NCBI GenBank assembly: GCA_910584055.1
Contig: CAJTZS010000005.1
Span: 66,408-130,407 of the forward strand
Length of the DNA stretch: 64,000 nt
From: an uncultured Muribaculaceae bacterium
GTDB lineage: Bacteria; Bacteroidota; Bacteroidia; Bacteroidales; Muribaculaceae
Reading direction: 5' to 3'
Translations under genes and position numbers: made by a program
Notes under the pieces: generated by a model
The model's input: the letters and a program-made list of their open reading frames with translations, nothing else
Database searches by the model: none
What the model was told of the DNA's origin: nothing
Part shown: positions 1 through 7,335 of the stretch, piece after piece
Numbering within the stretch: position 1 is the stretch's first letter
How the letters are laid out: each line of letters begins with the position of its first letter

Positions 1-112
1 TGTCAAGGAAATCCGCGAGACCACAATCGTGTTGGAGGTGGCTCCGGGTGTCAGCTTAAAAGTGGATCGCGGCTCTGTGTATCCGCTTGTTGAGGGCGAG
101 GTCAAGAAATAA
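1..112 (+). CDS. yajC: Preprotein translocase subunit YajC, C-terminal end (partial)
   Basis: The window opens inside a reading frame (codons start at base 2) that ends at TAA 110-112. The 36 visible residues include VKEIRETTIVLEVAPGV, which has the pattern of the cytoplasmic beta-rich tail of YajC, the small partner of SecDF in the inner membrane. The start and the membrane helix lie upstream of the window. It is followed 17 bases later by a YbbR-domain gene and coaE, and I recall a yajC-ybbR-coaE order in Bacteroidales. The call rests on this short match plus synteny. Confidence 0.75.
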   Translation, partial: VKEIRETTIVLEVAPGVSLKVDRGSVYPLVEGEVKK

Positions 113-129
113 GAATCTTTTCCCCTGAT

Positions 130-1101
130 ATGGGAGCGAGACTCGAGAAAATAAAGGAAAGATGGCGCGGAATGAAAGCCTCTACGGGGTTTCATAATTT
201 CGTGCTCTTTCTTGCTTTTGTGGCTGTCGCGGCTTTTTTTTGGATTGTGATGTCGCTTAACGATAATGTCACGCAGACATTTGACGTGGAATTAAAGGTG
301 GAGAATGTGCCGGATTCGGTGACATTCATAAATGATCCCCCGGCAACATTTCATGTGACATTGCGAGACAAAGGCACCAACATCCTCCGTAGCGGTATAT
401 TAAGCCATCCGCGCATCGGGTTGAATTTCCGCGATTATGCAGATAACGGTATTTTCCGTGTCACCAAGACTGATATAAACGCGGCAGTGAAAGGGGCTTT
501 CGGCAATTCGGCGCAAATAACGGCAGTGTCGCTCGATTCCCTGCGGCTTTACTATACCAAGGAGAAAGGCAGGCGAGTGCCGATCGTTGTGGTGGCTGAT
601 GTCACGGCCGCTTCGGGAATGGTGATAAGCGATGCCCCCAAGTCACTCCGGCATTATGCCCTCGTCTATTCTTATTCAGAGGATATTGACACCATAACGC
701 GTGTGTACACCCAGCCGATTGTTCGACGTAATCTTTCTGAAAGCACAGAAGTTGAAATTCCGTTGCGTCCGATACATGCAGTGAAAATCGATCCTGCCAA
801 GGTCAAGGTAAGGTTATCTGTTGAGCCCCTTGTAAAAAAGGAATCGATGGCAACTGTCTCGGCGTTGAACGTTCCGGAAGGAGAAAGCCTATTGCTTTTC
901 CCAAACAGGGTGCAGGTGGTTTATTATGTTCCAATGAGTCTTTTCAACAGCGATCTGGTGCCTGTGGAGGTTTCCGTTGATTATCGCGACATCTATAAAT
1001 ATTCCGGAGACCGGCTTCCTGTCAGCATACATAGTTTTGCCGACTATGTGGAGAGTCCCCAGATGTTTACCGATTCCGTGGAGTATACACTTGTTAAATA
1101 G
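130..1101 (+). CDS. YbbR-like domain protein, membrane-anchored
   Basis: 323 residues. A short cytoplasmic start is followed by one hydrophobic helix at about residues 23-45 and then a long beta-rich extracytoplasmic region with YbbR-like repeats (for example VTQTFDVELKVENVPDSVTF near residue 47). YbbR repeats form small beta domains; in Gram-positives the homologue CdaR regulates the diadenylate cyclase CdaA, but no cdaA is present here and the role in Bacteroidetes is unclear. It lies between yajC and coaE; the coaE start is 7 bases past its stop, so the genes are probably co-transcribed. The family call is good; the function is not known. Confidence 0.8.
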   Translation: MGARLEKIKERWRGMKASTGFHNFVLFLAFVAVAAFFWIVMSLNDNVTQTFDVELKVENVPDSVTFINDPPATFHVTLRDKGTNILRSGILSHPRIGLNFRDYADNGIFRVTKTDINAAVKGAFGNSAQITAVSLDSLRLYYTKEKGRRVPIVVVADVTAASGMVISDAPKSLRHYALVYSYSEDIDTITRVYTQPIVRRNLSESTEVEIPLRPIHAVKIDPAKVKVRLSVEPLVKKESMATVSALNVPEGESLLLFPNRVQVVYYVPMSLFNSDLVPVEVSVDYRDIYKYSGDRLPVSIHSFADYVESPQMFTDSVEYTLVK

Positions 1102-1108
1102 CTCGTCA

Positions 1109-1714
1109 ATGTCGGATTGCAGGAATATTCTTATAGGTATTACCGGAGGTATAGGTGCTGGGAAAAGCGTTGTTTCAAGAATCCTAAGGCTCCAAGGTTT
1201 CCAGGTTTATGACTGCGATACGCGGGCGCGAGAACTCATGGAGAAATCCGATGAGATTATATCGTCCCTGAAATGCCGTTATGGATCGGAATGTATACTG
1301 CCTGAAGGAAGACTTGACCGCGGCATTATAGCGTCAAAGGTGTTTGCTGACGAAAAGGAAAGGTTATGGCTTAATTCTCTTGTGCATGCCGAGGTTAGAA
1401 GAGACCTTGATGTATGGAGAAATTTTTGCCCGGGGGATATCTGTTTCGTAGAGTCTGCAATCATGGTTTCGTCACGCCTCGACAGAATGTGTGATGAGAT
1501 ATGGCTTGTGGAAGCACCGGAGGACCTCAGGCTTGAGAGGGCGTTGGGGCGGGGCGGCATATCGCGTGAGAACCTTGTGTTGCGGATGGAGGCGCAGCGT
1601 TTTGAGTTTGATATGTTGCCAGAAGAGAAAGTAAGGAGAATTAGCAACAATGCGTCCGGGTCATTGCTTTCACAAATAACTGAATTATTAACGACTTCAA
1701 TAAAAAATCAATAA
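1109..1714 (+). CDS. coaE: Dephospho-CoA kinase
   Basis: 201 residues. CoaE phosphorylates the ribose 3'-OH of dephospho-CoA, the last step of coenzyme A synthesis, in the cytoplasm. The P-loop GGIGAGKS lies at about residues 13-20, followed by the DCDTRARELM region and a C-terminal segment (RMEAQRFEFDMLPEEKVR) typical of the family. The ATG at 1109 is chosen because it directly precedes the first beta strand and P-loop; the frame is open further upstream into the ybbR gene, but that extension has no family match. The next gene starts 1 base after the stop, so the two are tightly coupled. Confidence 0.93.
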   Translation: MSDCRNILIGITGGIGAGKSVVSRILRLQGFQVYDCDTRARELMEKSDEIISSLKCRYGSECILPEGRLDRGIIASKVFADEKERLWLNSLVHAEVRRDLDVWRNFCPGDICFVESAIMVSSRLDRMCDEIWLVEAPEDLRLERALGRGGISRENLVLRMEAQRFEFDMLPEEKVRRISNNASGSLLSQITELLTTSIKNQ

Positions 1715-1715
1715 C

Positions 1716-2129
1716 ATGCTTAAAGAAATATTGTCTATTACAGGTCGTCCCGGCCTGTTTAAGGTTATCTCTCAGGGGAAAGGAATTCTTGTGGTCGAGG
1801 AACTCGGCAGCGGCAAGCGCTTCCCGGCTCACGCACGTGACAAAGTAGTATCTCTCGGAGATATTGCCATGTATACGGAATCCGGAGATACACCTCTCGG
1901 AGAAATTCTTGACAAGGTGTATGCCAAATACGAGGGTAAGAAAATCGATGTAAAGGAATTGGTTGCAGCCAAAGGTCTGCGTCCCGCGTTTGAGGCGATT
2001 GTAGAGGATTATGACCGCGACCGTGTGTATGAGAATGATATCAAGAAACTTTTTACATGGTATAATATTCTTGTAGATAACGGTTTCACGAAATTTACAG
2101 AAGAGAAAGAAGAAAAATTGGAGGAATAA
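1716..2129 (+). CDS. DUF5606 domain protein
   Basis: 137 residues, no signal peptide, so probably cytoplasmic. The N-terminal half (MLKEILSITGRPGLFKVISQ, then a conserved basic patch with FPAHARDKVVSL) is the part conserved across Bacteroidetes as DUF5606 and looks like a small beta barrel; the C-terminal half is acidic and helical and ends in a Glu/Lys-rich tail. No biochemical role is known to me. It starts 1 base after coaE, which suggests a housekeeping operon. Confidence 0.85.
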   Translation: MLKEILSITGRPGLFKVISQGKGILVVEELGSGKRFPAHARDKVVSLGDIAMYTESGDTPLGEILDKVYAKYEGKKIDVKELVAAKGLRPAFEAIVEDYDRDRVYENDIKKLFTWYNILVDNGFTKFTEEKEEKLEE

Positions 2130-2170
2130 CCTCACATGAACATTGCAAATTTGTTAAAATTGAGCAAAAA

Positions 2171-2202
2171 TTTGTAAAAAAGTTTTAAATGAGTTATCTT
2201 TG
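2171..2202 (+). promoter_or_regulatory. Promoter of the TonB receptor leader
   Basis: TTTG at 2171-2174, a 20-base spacer, then TATCTTTG at 2195-2202: an exact fit to the Bacteroidetes consensus. Transcription should start near 2208, about 225 bases before the receptor start codon, giving an unusually long leader. Confidence 0.75.
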
Positions 2203-2207
2203 CATTG

Positions 2208-2435
2208 GGTTTGAGGAAGACGGCGGTTTGCCGTTGACACACAACCTTATCTCGAAGATAACACATGACACAGACACAACGATATTTTCTGAATAATATC
2301 AAATCCTCGAAGCGTAATGTAATCGAGTTTTGATGTCATGACATCAAGTGCCATCCTGCAAGGCAGGATGGCACTTGTTATGTAATATATTACGATACTA
2401 ATTACTTAACAACAATAACTTAAACATTACACAGT
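2208..2435 (+). promoter_or_regulatory. Structured 5' leader of the TonB receptor gene
   Basis: This gene-free stretch carries a series of hairpins: 2220-2234 (acggc/gccgt), one around 2247-2260, 2281-2300 (gatatt/aatatc), an 18-bp palindrome at 2330-2347 (ttgatgtcatgacatcaa) and a perfect 14-bp stem with a 5-base loop at 2345-2377 (caagtgccatcctg paired with its complement). The last two share three bases and may compete. The final stem has no T-run after it, so it is not a clear intrinsic terminator. I do not recognise a known riboswitch class. Confidence 0.5.
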
Positions 2436-5171
2436 ATGAAGAGACTCTTTCTCTTAGGCATGGCAATCTGCATGTCGTGGATGCTTGGTTTGGCAGCCTA
2501 TGGTGCGGATGTTAATTGTCATGGTCGCGTTATCGATGATCAGGGAGAACCCCTCATCGGCGCATTAGTGACAGTGCCTGGAACGAGTATCGGTGTTTCC
2601 ACTGATCTCGACGGCACGTTCAGTTTGAAAGCTCCGAGCGGTAAAATGTTGAAATTCACTTATGTGGGTTATACAAGCTATGAAACGCTTGTTAAAACCA
2701 ACATTGGTGATGTGGTGCTCAAGCCTGAAACTAAGATGCTTCAGGACGTGGTTGTGACACAGTCAAAGGCGCGTACGCGTGAGACACCGATCGCCATGTC
2801 TGAAATCACAGCTTCTCAAATAGAGGCGAAACTTGGAAACAAGGAATTTCCTGAGATTTTGAAAACCACTCCCGGTGTGTGGGCAACGCCCGAAGGCGGC
2901 GGTTATGGAGACGCAAAGATCAACATGCGTGGTTTCAAGGCTCCTAACGTGGCAGTGCTTGTGAACGGTATCCCGATGAATGATATGGAGTGGGGCGGTA
3001 TTTACTGGTCTAACTTCGCAGGTCTCGGTGGTGTGACGACGAGTATGCAGACTCAGCGAGGTCTTGGTGCGGCTATCATTTCTTCACCTTCAATCGGCGG
3101 TACGATCAACATTACAACCAAGGGTCTTGACGCTAAGCGAGGAGGTTCGATATGGTACGGTATGGGTAACAGCGGACTCAATGATATCGGTTTCAATGTG
3201 TCAACGGGCCTGATGAAGAACGGCTGGGCGATCAGCGTGCTCGGTAGCCGTAAATGGGGCGACGGATATATCCAGGGAACCCAATTCGAGGCATGGAACT
3301 ATTTTGTGAATGTATCCAAGAAAATCGGGGATAACCATCAGTTGTCACTGACAGCATTCGGTTCTCCACAATGGCACAACCAGCGTAACGTGGTTTACGG
3401 CACACTGTCAATTGAAAACTGGCAGAAGGCAAAGGAATATATGAACGGCGAGAGCATGTATCGCTACAATCCTCAGTATGGTTTCGATAACGAGGGGCGT
3501 CAGCGCACAGCTTATCGCAATCAATATCACAAGCCCATCATCTCTTTGAACCATATCTGGCAGATCAACGAGCGTTCATCGCTCTCTTCCGCTTTGTATG
3601 TATCGCTTGCATCCGGAGGAGGTTATTCGGGTCAGGGACGCACATCCGAGTATCGCGGTTATTGGAAAGGCGCGGAGAATGGTGCGATTACCACGAAATT
3701 CCGTCGTCCTGACGGCACATTCGACTATGGCGCAATTCAGGATTTGAATGCAGCTTCTACAACAGGTTCTGAAATGGTAATGGCGCAGGGAGTCAACAGC
3801 CATGAATGGTATGGTCTTGTTTCAACTTATAAGAATGAAGTAATACCCAACAAACTTAACCTTACGGGAGGTATTGATGTGAGGTATTATGTAGGTCATC
3901 ACCGCACTGAGATAACAGATCTTTATTCCGGTTTGTATTATATGGACGATACCGACAGGAAGAACGTAAAGGCAGAAAACAATTATCTTGCCAAAGATCC
4001 TAACTGGCAGTATCAGAAATTGGGTATCGGAGACGTGGTGTATAGGAACTATGACGGATTCACACATCAGGAAGGTATTTACGGACAGGGTGAATACAAA
4101 ATGCTTGACGGTGCCGTCACCACTTTCCTCGCAGGTTCGGTGAATGTGACGAGCTATCGTAAAAAAGATATGTTCTATTATGATGAAGAGCATGGCACGA
4201 CTCCATGGCACGCTTTCTTCGGAGGAACGATAAAAGGTGGTGCAAACTGGAACATTGACAAACACAACAATATATTTGTCAATGGAGGATATATTTCGAA
4301 AGCTCCGTTCCTTTCTCGCGGTGTGTTCTTGAATCCGGAGACCAGCAATGCTGTAAACCCGAACCCGAAGAATGAGAAAATCGGTTCTTTTGAACTCGGC
4401 TACGGTTTCCACTCCCCTGTGTTCTCAATGACCCTGAACGGTTATTACACCAAGTGGATGGACCGTTGCGACCGTGACACTCAGAAGCGCGGCCAGTTCA
4501 GAGGGGGCGCGTTGAACGGCGAGTGGTATTCAATGAGTCTTGAGAACGTTTCAGCTCAGCATATCGGAGTGGAATTCGATTTCACTTATATCCCGGTCCG
4601 TTGGATGGAAATAACCGGTATGTTCTCATGGGGCGACTGGAAATGGCTCAACAATCCCAAGGGTTATTATTATAACGAGCAGGGGCAGCCGCTTGCCGAC
4701 CTGACCACAGGTGCTATCGCCTCGGGTCCTAACGCTCCCGACCATGTATGGAGTATCCTCAATCAGAAGAATCACAAAGTATGCGGTTCTGCGCAGACTA
4801 CAGGTGCCCTCGGTGTGACATTCAAACCTTTCAAGGGTTTCCGCATCGGTGCCGACTGGACATTCAGCGCACGCAATTTCTCCGATTATTATCTTGATGC
4901 ATCAAGCGCCCTCGTTACAAACGGTGAGATCTCTCTTTCCGATCCCTGGAGAATTCCATGGGGCAATGAGCTTGACCTTTCTGCAAGCTATAGTTTCAAG
5001 ATCGGTGGTCTCAGAGCGACGCTCTACGGCAATGTATACAACCTTTTCAATTATTTCTATGTTAAGGACGCGCAGACTCCTTTCAATGAAAACGGGACAT
5101 GGAGCAACGCCACCTATGCCGTTTATTCGTTCGGCCGCACATTCTCACTGAAATTAAAAATTAATTTCTAA
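2436..5171 (+). CDS. TonB-dependent outer membrane receptor with N-terminal CarboxypepD_reg-like domain
   Basis: 911 residues. A Sec signal peptide (about 1-24, ending in AAYGA) is followed by a carboxypeptidase-like regulatory domain (about 28-105: GRVIDDQGEPLIGALVTVPG), a plug domain (about 110-235, with MRGFKAPNVAVLVNGIPMND) and a beta barrel ending in Phe (LKLKINF). The protein should import a scarce ligand across the outer membrane using TonB. It is not a SusC in a PUL: the partner gene 12 bases downstream is not a SusD but a large lipoprotein with OB-like domains. The substrate cannot be read from the sequence. Expression probably depends on the long structured leader upstream. Confidence 0.9.
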   Translation: MKRLFLLGMAICMSWMLGLAAYGADVNCHGRVIDDQGEPLIGALVTVPGTSIGVSTDLDGTFSLKAPSGKMLKFTYVGYTSYETLVKTNIGDVVLKPETKMLQDVVVTQSKARTRETPIAMSEITASQIEAKLGNKEFPEILKTTPGVWATPEGGGYGDAKINMRGFKAPNVAVLVNGIPMNDMEWGGIYWSNFAGLGGVTTSMQTQRGLGAAIISSPSIGGTINITTKGLDAKRGGSIWYGMGNSGLNDIGFNVSTGLMKNGWAISVLGSRKWGDGYIQGTQFEAWNYFVNVSKKIGDNHQLSLTAFGSPQWHNQRNVVYGTLSIENWQKAKEYMNGESMYRYNPQYGFDNEGRQRTAYRNQYHKPIISLNHIWQINERSSLSSALYVSLASGGGYSGQGRTSEYRGYWKGAENGAITTKFRRPDGTFDYGAIQDLNAASTTGSEMVMAQGVNSHEWYGLVSTYKNEVIPNKLNLTGGIDVRYYVGHHRTEITDLYSGLYYMDDTDRKNVKAENNYLAKDPNWQYQKLGIGDVVYRNYDGFTHQEGIYGQGEYKMLDGAVTTFLAGSVNVTSYRKKDMFYYDEEHGTTPWHAFFGGTIKGGANWNIDKHNNIFVNGGYISKAPFLSRGVFLNPETSNAVNPNPKNEKIGSFELGYGFHSPVFSMTLNGYYTKWMDRCDRDTQKRGQFRGGALNGEWYSMSLENVSAQHIGVEFDFTYIPVRWMEITGMFSWGDWKWLNNPKGYYYNEQGQPLADLTTGAIASGPNAPDHVWSILNQKNHKVCGSAQTTGALGVTFKPFKGFRIGADWTFSARNFSDYYLDASSALVTNGEISLSDPWRIPWGNELDLSASYSFKIGGLRATLYGNVYNLFNYFYVKDAQTPFNENGTWSNATYAVYSFGRTFSLKLKINF

Positions 5172-5183
5172 GCACTCACAGAA

Positions 5184-7250
5184 ATGAAAACATATATAAA
5201 GAATACACTTCTTGCAGGAGCTGTGGCGCTTGGTATGGCATCCTGCAGCGAGAACAGCTGGAATGATCACCTTGACGGTTTCCAGGCAGGTCCGGATTTC
5301 TCGAACGTGCAGACATTGGACTATACCCTCACCGATGCCGATTATGAGAGCATTGCATCAAATTCCGCTAACAAAGCGCAGGCGGAATCAGCAGGTTTTG
5401 CGGATGAACTTGCCGCGGTGAAGAGTCTGCATTACCTTAACGGTCAGATAACTCCGGCAAATTACATCCCCAATTTCCTGACGGATCCGAATTTTAAATA
5501 TTTCACTTTGTCACAGGGTTCGGCAATCAATATCACCTACAGGATTGCCAATGACCTGCCGGCGAAGATGATCGGTCTCAATGCTGCGTCGCAATATCGT
5601 GTAACTTCCGATGACTATAAGCAGGTTTACGGAAGTGACACCGATTATGCCGATGCGTTCTCACCGTCACATTCCGCCAAAGATAATCTTCCCGCATTGC
5701 TCCTCGAGCGGCTTCCGGATGCAGAAAACGGCGACTACGCTGTTGTGCAGTATAACAATTCAGAGACAGATCCAGTGTTCGGTTCTGTGCCGGCTCCTGG
5801 TCCGGATGAACCGGCTTTCGAAGAGAGCAACGTGCTCGGAAAAGTAGCGGTTGACGATGTTATTGAAGTTAACGGAATTGTGACTGCGATATGCAAACAA
5901 GGGTTCATTCTCACCGACAAGGGCGGCTCTATACTTGTATATTTTGGCAAGAGCTACGATGATTCCTACACTATCGGTCAGCAACTCTCAATCTCAGGCA
6001 AAGTTTCAGTATATAATTATGGTTTCCAGATTGACAATGGCAAAGGCAACCTCACATCGATAAAGGATATGGGAAAAGCCGCTTCTGTGAAATATCCGGC
6101 GCCTGTTGTCGCTACCGGCAGTGTCATGGACGATGCAGTAAATGCCAAGGCGGAAGCAACAGCCGTATATGTGCAGATGACCGGCAAGCTGACTAAATCA
6201 TGGTATGAGAAGGGTCAGTATTATAACTACAATGTAGCTGTAGAGGGTGCCACCGCAGCGACAGGAAGCCTTTACCAACTCCCTGACGCGATTGCGGAGA
6301 CTCTTGAAGACGGAGCTGATTATACCTTCACGGGATATTTTACAAGCATCAGCGGCGGCAAGTACTATAATGTGCTTGTTACAGAAGTGAAAGCTGCGGG
6401 CAGCAAGAAAGTGCGCAGTGTCGTAACACGTGCTGCTTCGATTCCTTCCGTGAATACATATGCCGTGTATCAGTTCAATGGCGAGAAATGGAGTGTGCCT
6501 TCCGATGTGACGGTTCTGCAGCCTTCGGATTATGTTGAGATGGGTTCAAATTATGGAAACCTCGAGCCTGACCAGGCGGAGAGATGCATTCCACTCTTCG
6601 TGAACAAGAAGTTCCCGTATGCGGCTGAAGATGATGTCAGATATGTGGTTTATCGCTATTACACCGGCGGCTCTACGGTGCTTCGTTGCGAGCAGTATAC
6701 TTTCACAGGAGGTAAATGGGAGAATACAGTTTCCAACGGCGGTATAGTAACCGAAACCCAGCAGTTCGTGTTCAAACCCACAGGTTGGGTGCTTGATCCA
6801 TCTGTGACCCTTCTTCTCCCTGCAGGCAAGAACAAACCCACAAGCATGTGGTTCTATCAGGCTGTTGTTGACTGGGTTCGCGACAATGTTCCGGATGCAG
6901 CCTCCAAATGGTGTGACAGCTATGGCACAGGAGAGTATTATTCCGGTTGCTCCGCATATCAGGGCAATGTCAACATCAACTCCTCTTATGCTACACTTGT
7001 AGGTTACTATCCCAGCGTGGCAGCAGAAGAAATGGTGGCATTGATGAAGGAACGCTTTGAGAAAGAAACTGGACCGGGCGCATTGTCAACTCTTTATCCC
7101 AACATGGCTCCGACCAATGGCCTCGAACCGACGGTTACTGTCACCTTTACGGCATGGACTACAGGAGGAGTGAATGTGGAATATACAATTGTCTGGAAAT
7201 GTGTAGCCAAGGGTAAGTTTGAGTTCGTTTCCTGCACTTGGAACGACTAA
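5184..7250 (+). CDS. Large surface lipoprotein with OB-like domains, TonB receptor partner
   Basis: 688 residues. SPII signal with lipobox MASC (Cys21), followed by an acidic stretch that could act as a lipoprotein surface-export signal. Two segments (about 221-300 with VNGIVTAICKQGFILTDKGG, and about 324-404 with VQMTGKLTKSW) resemble OB-fold beta barrels seen in Bacteroidetes lipoproteins. Three other segments share a loose pattern, DY... then LP/FP.A..(G)D...V.Y (near 50, 150 and 450), suggesting a repeated unit. It lies 12 bases after the TonB receptor, so the two are probably co-expressed and may act as an outer-membrane uptake pair. No enzyme motif is visible and the ligand is unknown. 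Confidence 0.7.
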   Translation: MKTYIKNTLLAGAVALGMASCSENSWNDHLDGFQAGPDFSNVQTLDYTLTDADYESIASNSANKAQAESAGFADELAAVKSLHYLNGQITPANYIPNFLTDPNFKYFTLSQGSAINITYRIANDLPAKMIGLNAASQYRVTSDDYKQVYGSDTDYADAFSPSHSAKDNLPALLLERLPDAENGDYAVVQYNNSETDPVFGSVPAPGPDEPAFEESNVLGKVAVDDVIEVNGIVTAICKQGFILTDKGGSILVYFGKSYDDSYTIGQQLSISGKVSVYNYGFQIDNGKGNLTSIKDMGKAASVKYPAPVVATGSVMDDAVNAKAEATAVYVQMTGKLTKSWYEKGQYYNYNVAVEGATAATGSLYQLPDAIAETLEDGADYTFTGYFTSISGGKYYNVLVTEVKAAGSKKVRSVVTRAASIPSVNTYAVYQFNGEKWSVPSDVTVLQPSDYVEMGSNYGNLEPDQAERCIPLFVNKKFPYAAEDDVRYVVYRYYTGGSTVLRCEQYTFTGGKWENTVSNGGIVTETQQFVFKPTGWVLDPSVTLLLPAGKNKPTSMWFYQAVVDWVRDNVPDAASKWCDSYGTGEYYSGCSAYQGNVNINSSYATLVGYYPSVAAEEMVALMKERFEKETGPGALSTLYPNMAPTNGLEPTVTVTFTAWTTGGVNVEYTIVWKCVAKGKFEFVSCTWND

Positions 7251-7262
7251 TGCCGGGAATTA

Positions 7263-7326
7263 CACCCATCCATAATAAAAACAACCGCATCGAATTCGAT
7301 GCGGTTGTTTTTATTATGGATGGGTG
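7263..7326. terminator. Bidirectional terminator in a perfect 64-bp palindrome
   Basis: Each base from 7263 to 7294 pairs with its mirror at 7326 to 7295; the centre is cgaattcg. The inner part (aaaaacaaccgcatcg with its complement) ends in a T-run on both strands, so it can terminate both the plus-strand lipoprotein (stop 7250) and the minus-strand htpG (stop 7336). There is no unpaired loop and the outer arms continue past the T-runs, which an ordinary terminator does not need. Confidence 0.85.
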
Positions 7327-7335
7327 GTTTCGGAA

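Noticed and set aside
977..1108. Upstream extension of the coaE reading frame inside ybbR
   Set aside because: No CoaE similarity before MSDCRNILIGITGG; the ATG at 1109 gives the normal length.
7263..7326. Palindrome as an assembly fold-back artefact
   Set aside because: Flanking sequences on each side are different intact genes in the expected converging order, so a chimeric join is not needed, though reads should confirm it.
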